Shown in pieces: positions 60,631 to 64,000 of a stretch of 64,000 nucleotides of DNA. The translations under genes were made by a program, and so were the position numbers. This DNA is from an uncultured marine group I thaumarchaeote. GTDB lineage: Archaea > Thermoproteota > Nitrososphaeria > Nitrososphaerales > Nitrosopumilaceae. Position 1 is the stretch's first letter. Every line of letters starts with the position of its first letter. The notes under the pieces were generated by a model. That model searched no databases and was not told the origin of the DNA. It was given only the letters and a program-made list of their open reading frames with translations. The stretch lies in contig CABXQD010000001.1 of NCBI GenBank assembly GCA_902514275.1, forward strand, positions 1 through 64,000, read 5' to 3'.

Positions 60631-61779
60631 ATGAATTTAGTATCTAAAGATATTTCCGATGATTTTCCTTCGTCAAACAAAGTTTATCTAAATAATGCAT
60701 CTGTTTCTTTGATGCCATCTCAAAGTATTGATTCAATGAAAGATTTTTTAATTGAATATAATTCTGTTGGACCTGACTCTAAAGATTCAGAATTATTTGT
60801 AGCTAATAAATTAAAAAATATTAGAAAAATTATTGCAAAAATTATTTGTTGTAAACCTGAAGAAGTAATTTTAACTCAAAGTACTACTGACGGGATTAAT
60901 ATTGTTGCAAATGGACTTTCATTTAATGATTCATCTAATATTATAATTCGTGGAATGACACATGAACACCATTCAAATTTTTATCCATGGATTAAATTAA
61001 AAGATAGAATCTCAATTAGAAATCTTCCAATTGATCAAAATGGATTTTTTAAATTAGAAGATTTAAAATCAAACATTGATAATAATACAAAATTATTAGC
61101 TATAAGTCATGCTTTGTATAATACAGGTGCCATTTTACCAATCGAAAAAATTTCTAAAGTTCTTAAAAATGAAATTCCATTTTTTATTGACAGTGCACAA
61201 ACAATTGGTTGTATTGGAGATCATGATGTATCTAAATTAAAATGTGATTTTATGTCCTTTAATGGTTCTAAGTGGCTATGTGGACCCATGGGAACTGGTT
61301 TATTTTATTGTAATAAGGAATCTAGTGAATTATTAGAACCAAAAACAATTGGTGGTGAATCTGCTATTGAAAATGATAATAATTTAATTTTTAAAGATTT
61401 ACCAGACAAATTTCAGACTGGTTTTAGAAATTATGTTGGAATTGTAGGATTAGAATCTTCTGTCAAGTATTTGTTAAATTTTGGTATGAAAAATATTCGT
61501 AAAAAAAATCAATACTTATCTAATCTTTTTAGAGAAGAATTAGAAAAAATTCCTAATATTATTTTGTATGGACCAGATAATCCAAATGAACGAACTAGTA
61601 TTGTATCATTTAACATTAAAGGTTTTGATTCTCAAAAAATTGTAGATAGATTTGAAAAACAAAATATTGTTTTGGCTGTTAGAGAAATAATGGAACAAAA
61701 GATCATTCGTGTATCTCCACACTTTTTTAATACTGAATCGGATTTGCTTAAAGTAATAGATGAACTAAAAAAATTATAG
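60631..61779 (+). CDS. Class V aminotransferase (cysteine desulfurase-like fold)
   Basis: A 382-residue PLP enzyme. Asp187 (FFIDSAQT) contacts the pyridine nitrogen, and Lys214 in FNGSKWLCGPMGTGLFY forms the Schiff base. THEHHSN near 110 and SHALYNTGAILP near 149 complete the active site. It resembles cysteine desulfurase/selenocysteine lyase and related lyases of the class V group. No cysteine persulfide loop is obvious, so sulfur transfer is not shown. It overlaps the convergent RAM-domain gene by 6 bp. Confidence 0.87.
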   Translation: MNLVSKDISDDFPSSNKVYLNNASVSLMPSQSIDSMKDFLIEYNSVGPDSKDSELFVANKLKNIRKIIAKIICCKPEEVILTQSTTDGINIVANGLSFNDSSNIIIRGMTHEHHSNFYPWIKLKDRISIRNLPIDQNGFFKLEDLKSNIDNNTKLLAISHALYNTGAILPIEKISKVLKNEIPFFIDSAQTIGCIGDHDVSKLKCDFMSFNGSKWLCGPMGTGLFYCNKESSELLEPKTIGGESAIENDNNLIFKDLPDKFQTGFRNYVGIVGLESSVKYLLNFGMKNIRKKNQYLSNLFREELEKIPNIILYGPDNPNERTSIVSFNIKGFDSQKIVDRFEKQNIVLAVREIMEQKIIRVSPHFFNTESDLLKVIDELKKL

Positions 61780-62031
61780 GTTTTCTTGTTCTTCTATTAC
61801 CATCATAGTTAATGTCGATTGAACTTTACTAATTCTTCTAATCTTATTTGTAATTATTGCTCGTAATTTTTCAGCATTATCTGATGATATTTTTAAAACT
61901 ATATCATATACTCCATAAACCCCTCTTACTTCGTATTTTACTTCTTCTTCTTCAAGAATCTCTTTAATTTCTTTAATTATTGATACGTCCGTACCTAAAT
62001 CTGAATTTAATAATACATAAGCAGTAGGCAC
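61774..62031 (-). CDS. Stand-alone Lrp/AsnC ligand-binding (RAM) domain
   Basis: An 85-residue protein equal to the C-terminal RAM domain of Lrp/AsnC regulators without the DNA-binding half. AYVLLNSDLGTDVSIIKEIK, VRGVYGVYDIVLKISSD and RISKVQSTLTMMV follow the ferredoxin-like beta-alpha-beta-beta-alpha-beta order. Such proteins oligomerise and bind amino acids. They may modulate full-length regulators or enzymes. The start is GTG at 62031. Confidence 0.88.
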   Translation of the reverse strand: MPTAYVLLNSDLGTDVSIIKEIKEILEEEEVKYEVRGVYGVYDIVLKISSDNAEKLRAIITNKIRRISKVQSTLTMMVIEEQENL

Positions 62032-62180
62032 AATTATATTTTTGATAAAACAGTATTTAACTTTTCATAATTTGAAAATTAATTATTTTTTAATTTATTT
62101 TTTTAATTTATTTTTTAAATTATTCTATTTCAATATTTTTCGTAATGCTAAAAACATAGTAAATTTCATTAGATGATAAT

Positions 62181-62675
62181 ATGAGTAAACCTGGTAATAT
62201 CTGGAGAAAAGTTCATGGAAAAATTACAAAAAAACCAACTAATTTTTCTTGGTTAATCGAAGAAAAATTGGCTGGTTCAGGAATTCCTACATCATTAGAT
62301 GAATTTGATTGGCTTCTAGATCAAGGAGTACAATCTATTGTAACCATGACTGAAAATGCTTTACCTGCTGAATGGACTAATAAAATCAATTATTTGCATG
62401 TACCAACAGCTGATTTTCATGCTCCTGATATGGAAGGAATAGATTCTGCAGTTGAATTTATTCAAATTCAAAATCAAAATAATCAATCAGTAATGGTTCA
62501 TTGTGCTGCAGGGTTGGGAAGAGCTGGAACAATTCTTGCATGTTATTTTATAAAATATAAAAATTTTTCAGCTAAAAATGCAATTGAGAAAATTAGAAAA
62601 GAAAGACCTGGTTCTATTCAATCAGATGTACAAGAATTAGCAATAAGTTATTATGAAAAATATGTGAGAAATTAG
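62181..62675 (+). CDS. Dual-specificity-type protein phosphatase
   Basis: A 164-residue phosphatase with the P-loop motif H107-C108-x5-R114 in VMVHCAAGLGRAGTILA. The general-acid Asp is likely Asp78 (VPTADFHAPD), and the fold start NFSWLIEEKLAGSGIP matches archaeal DSPs. It should remove phosphate from protein Ser/Thr/Tyr or another phosphoester. Its stop is 1 bp from the stop of the opposing microprotein gene. Confidence 0.9.
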   Translation: MSKPGNIWRKVHGKITKKPTNFSWLIEEKLAGSGIPTSLDEFDWLLDQGVQSIVTMTENALPAEWTNKINYLHVPTADFHAPDMEGIDSAVEFIQIQNQNNQSVMVHCAAGLGRAGTILACYFIKYKNFSAKNAIEKIRKERPGSIQSDVQELAISYYEKYVRN

Positions 62676-62676
62676 T

Positions 62677-62823
62677 TTATACAAATTCTGAAACTAATTT
62701 TCCATCAACGTTTTTAATTTTCAACGTAATGTTTTCTTGAAAATGTAAAGTCAAGCCACCTTCAACGTCTGGATCCTCAACTTTTACCAATTCCAACATT
62801 TTGAGTTTATCAAATTTTTCCAT
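62677..62823 (-). CDS. Microprotein, 48 residues (paralogue 1)
   Basis: A 48-codon frame from the ATG at 62823. It reads MEKFDKLKMLELVKVEDPDV then EGGLTLHFQENITLKIKNVD and GKLVSEFV. A ribosome-site-like AGGTGAT lies about 8 bp upstream and overlaps the preceding gene's stop region. It shares the pattern LxVE(D/E)PDxEGG(I/L)T...VDGK with the gene just upstream. Two beta hairpins are likely. The close spacing and conserved pattern support coding. Confidence 0.7.
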   Translation of the reverse strand: MEKFDKLKMLELVKVEDPDVEGGLTLHFQENITLKIKNVDGKLVSEFV

Positions 62824-62833
62824 TCATAATCAC

Positions 62834-62986
62834 CTATTCTGGAATTGATACGGTTTCAATTTTTCCATCAACTGCTTTGATAAACATAAACCTGTTATCT
62901 TTCAAGATGAAAGTTATTCCACCTTCTTTATCAGGTTCTTCGACTTCAAGAATTGGTTGTCCTAATAGACCGTCATATTTTGCCAT
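62834..62986 (-). CDS. Microprotein, 50 residues (paralogue 2)
   Basis: A 50-codon frame from the ATG at 62986. It reads MAKYDGLLGQPILEVEEPDK then EGGITFILKDNRFMFIKAVD and GKIETVSIPE. It is clearly related to the next gene in the same operon (about 40 % identity by eye over 40 residues). It begins 30 bp after the end of the 178-residue gene at 63017. No cysteines and no membrane helix are present; the family is unknown to me. Confidence 0.7.
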   Translation of the reverse strand: MAKYDGLLGQPILEVEEPDKEGGITFILKDNRFMFIKAVDGKIETVSIPE

Positions 62987-63016
62987 TGTTAATTCAAGAA
63001 AAAAGTTCCTTATATC

Positions 63017-63553
63017 CTAATTGATTTCAATTTCTATTTCATTAGAATTATTTTTGATATTTCCTGGTTCAGTATAATCATGTTTTTGCCATGATGAAAA
63101 TACTTCTGCTCCAATCTTATGTTTGCCTTTTCCTAAATCAGATGCTTTGAATACAAACTTTTCATTAAAGTCAAGGAATTCTTCTCTAACTTCTTCTTCA
63201 GATAATCTGATAAATGGTTCAAAGTTTTTTGCTATTTGAACCCAAATTCTTCTATCTTTCATTGGATTAACTAATTTTGGATTTCTTGTCCAGAAAATTG
63301 CAGCTTTTCGATATGAATCGATAGTTCTTCCTAATTCCTTTTTCCTAAATCCGCCGGATGTCAATTTTATACCATATTTGAGTTTCATTGAAACATCATT
63401 GTTATTGTATGCTTTAGTCCAATTTGCTTCATTGAATGCATTTCTGAGACCTCCTTCAATTGAAAATTGGACATTTATCTCAATATTTTCGTCAGATGAG
63501 TACTCTTCTTTAGATTTTACGAGTGTAATTTGTGAAATTTTGCTTTCTGCCAT
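63017..63553 (-). CDS. Hypothetical beta-sandwich-like protein
   Basis: A 178-residue protein from the ATG at 63553 (MAESKISQITLVKSKEEYSS). An upstream extension to 63613 would overlap the rpoL start and is unlikely. Its alternating strands (NIEINVQFSIEGGLRNAFNE, VSMKLKYGIKLTSGGFR, KFVFKASDLGKGKHKIGAEV) suggest an immunoglobulin-like or jelly-roll fold. The function is unknown. It is the first gene of the three-gene operon with the microproteins and is divergent from rpoL. Confidence 0.7.
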   Translation of the reverse strand: MAESKISQITLVKSKEEYSSDENIEINVQFSIEGGLRNAFNEANWTKAYNNNDVSMKLKYGIKLTSGGFRKKELGRTIDSYRKAAIFWTRNPKLVNPMKDRRIWVQIAKNFEPFIRLSEEEVREEFLDFNEKFVFKASDLGKGKHKIGAEVFSSWQKHDYTEPGNIKNNSNEIEIEIN

Positions 63554-63601
63554 GTACAGTTCATATGATTTATATCCGCAATAAGTGCTTTTTCTGAATA
63601 C

Positions 63602-63874
63602 ATGAATGCACAAGTAATCAGTTCAGAAGCCAAAGAAATGAGTATTTCTGTCACAGAAACCGATATTGCTGTATTGTACATTATTCAGCATGAACTTCTA
63701 AAGGCTTCAAATGTTGATTTTGCAGGTGTAATTGTTAAACATCCATTAACCAATGAATGTTGGATGAGAATTAATTCTAGTACCAAACCATTAACTGAAG
63801 TTAAAAAATCAGCTGATTCTGCAATAAAAATGGCTGACGAGTTCAAAGAATTATTTAATTCAAAATTAAGGTAA
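63602..63874 (+). CDS. rpoL: DNA-directed RNA polymerase subunit L (Rpb11-like)
   Basis: A 90-residue alpha-N-terminal-like subunit that pairs with subunit D in the archaeal RNA polymerase. IQHELLKASNVDFAGVIVKH then PLTNECWMRINSSTKPLTEV are the Rpb11/RpoL core (the usual H-x-L-x-x-x-L-L pattern is changed to TDIAVLYIIQHELL). A later in-frame ATG at 63638 would cut the first strand. It is followed 6 bp later by a TFS-like gene, a logical pairing in transcription. Confidence 0.88.
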   Translation: MNAQVISSEAKEMSISVTETDIAVLYIIQHELLKASNVDFAGVIVKHPLTNECWMRINSSTKPLTEVKKSADSAIKMADEFKELFNSKLR

Positions 63875-63880
63875 ATAAAA

Positions 63881-64000
63881 TTGAAATTTTGCCCCAAATG
63901 TGAGGTTAAACTAAAAAAAGGTTCTTCAGGTCTTGAATGTTCAAAATGTGGTTATATTGAAGGAGAAAAAGTAGTAGAAAAGAAAAAAACTATTACTGAA
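63881..64000 (+). CDS. Transcription factor S-like zinc ribbon (partial)
   Basis: The first 40 codons only; the gene continues past the window edge. From a TTG at 63881 the protein begins MKFCPKCEVKLKKGSSGLEC then SKCGYIEGEK, the N-terminal zinc ribbon of TFS/TFIIS-like cleavage factors. The remaining C-terminal ribbon is not in view, so RpoM- and TFS-type proteins cannot be separated. It lies 6 bp after rpoL. Confidence 0.8.
   Translation, partial: MKFCPKCEVKLKKGSSGLECSKCGYIEGEKVVEKKKTITE

Overview
The window looks like chromosome of a low-GC, ammonia-oxidising thaumarchaeon of the Nitrosopumilus type. I infer this from gene content, not from a database match. Archaeal markers are both subunits of DNA polymerase D (DP1, DP2), Orc1/Cdc6, a GINS subunit, GGGP synthase, a group II chaperonin, Cdc48, RpoL, a TFS-like zinc ribbon, a class I CCA-adding enzyme and the archaeal UPF0200/UPF0201 pair. 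Base composition is strongly AT-rich, many starts are TTG or GTG, and several promoters have a TATA box about 25 bp upstream of the start codon, as expected for leaderless transcripts. No amo genes lie in this window.

Layout. 1-6500: SDR, CysQ-like phosphatase and APS kinase (sulfate activation), a hemerythrin-like protein, a cation/proton antiporter, a fluoride channel and several small proteins, including an unlisted 30-residue membrane protein. 5998-17985: a complete urea-use block. The structural genes ureABC (minus) are divergent from the accessory genes ureEFGD (plus). They are flanked by two SSS-family transporters, one carrying a C-terminal universal stress domain, a HX4DH-type nickel permease, and an Lrp/AsnC-like regulator. 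17982-27939: orphan ParB-like protein, an Hsp20-Cdc48 operon with an inverted-repeat operator, an ACT-domain protein, NDH-2-like flavoprotein, a secreted cyclophilin with a CFI-type C-terminus, and CbiE.

27994-42659 is a replication island: DP1, Cdc6/Orc1, a likely replication origin (30622-31113) with two ORB-like repeats, a G-string and TGTTAACA palindromes, a winged-helix-like protein, an AbrB microprotein, GGGP synthase, DP2, SHMT, thermosome, glutamine synthetase and GINS. 45211-51931 is rich in tRNA maturation: tRNA-Pro(GGG) without encoded CCA, an atypical kinase, the CCA-adding enzyme, RNase Z and a Trm-G10-like methylase, with PRPP synthetase. 51979-58733: MscS channel, KamA-type radical SAM enzyme, second glutamine synthetase, a secreted protein, and a J-domain protein with an altered HPD motif.

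58796-59912 holds a recent tandem duplication of a 2x[4Fe-4S] ferredoxin gene, with a decayed fragment of the neighbouring J-domain gene as the scar. The right end has a RecA-like protein without a P-loop, a class V aminotransferase, a stand-alone RAM domain, a dual-specificity phosphatase, a three-gene operon ending in two paralogous microproteins (48 and 50 residues), rpoL and the start of a TFS-like gene cut by the window edge.

The most interesting items are the predicted origin and its palindromes, the dense TCACA array at 32405-32673, the ferredoxin duplication scar, the paralogous microproteins, the transporter-stress domain fusion beside urease, and the J-domain/beta-rich fusion with HSD in place of HPD.
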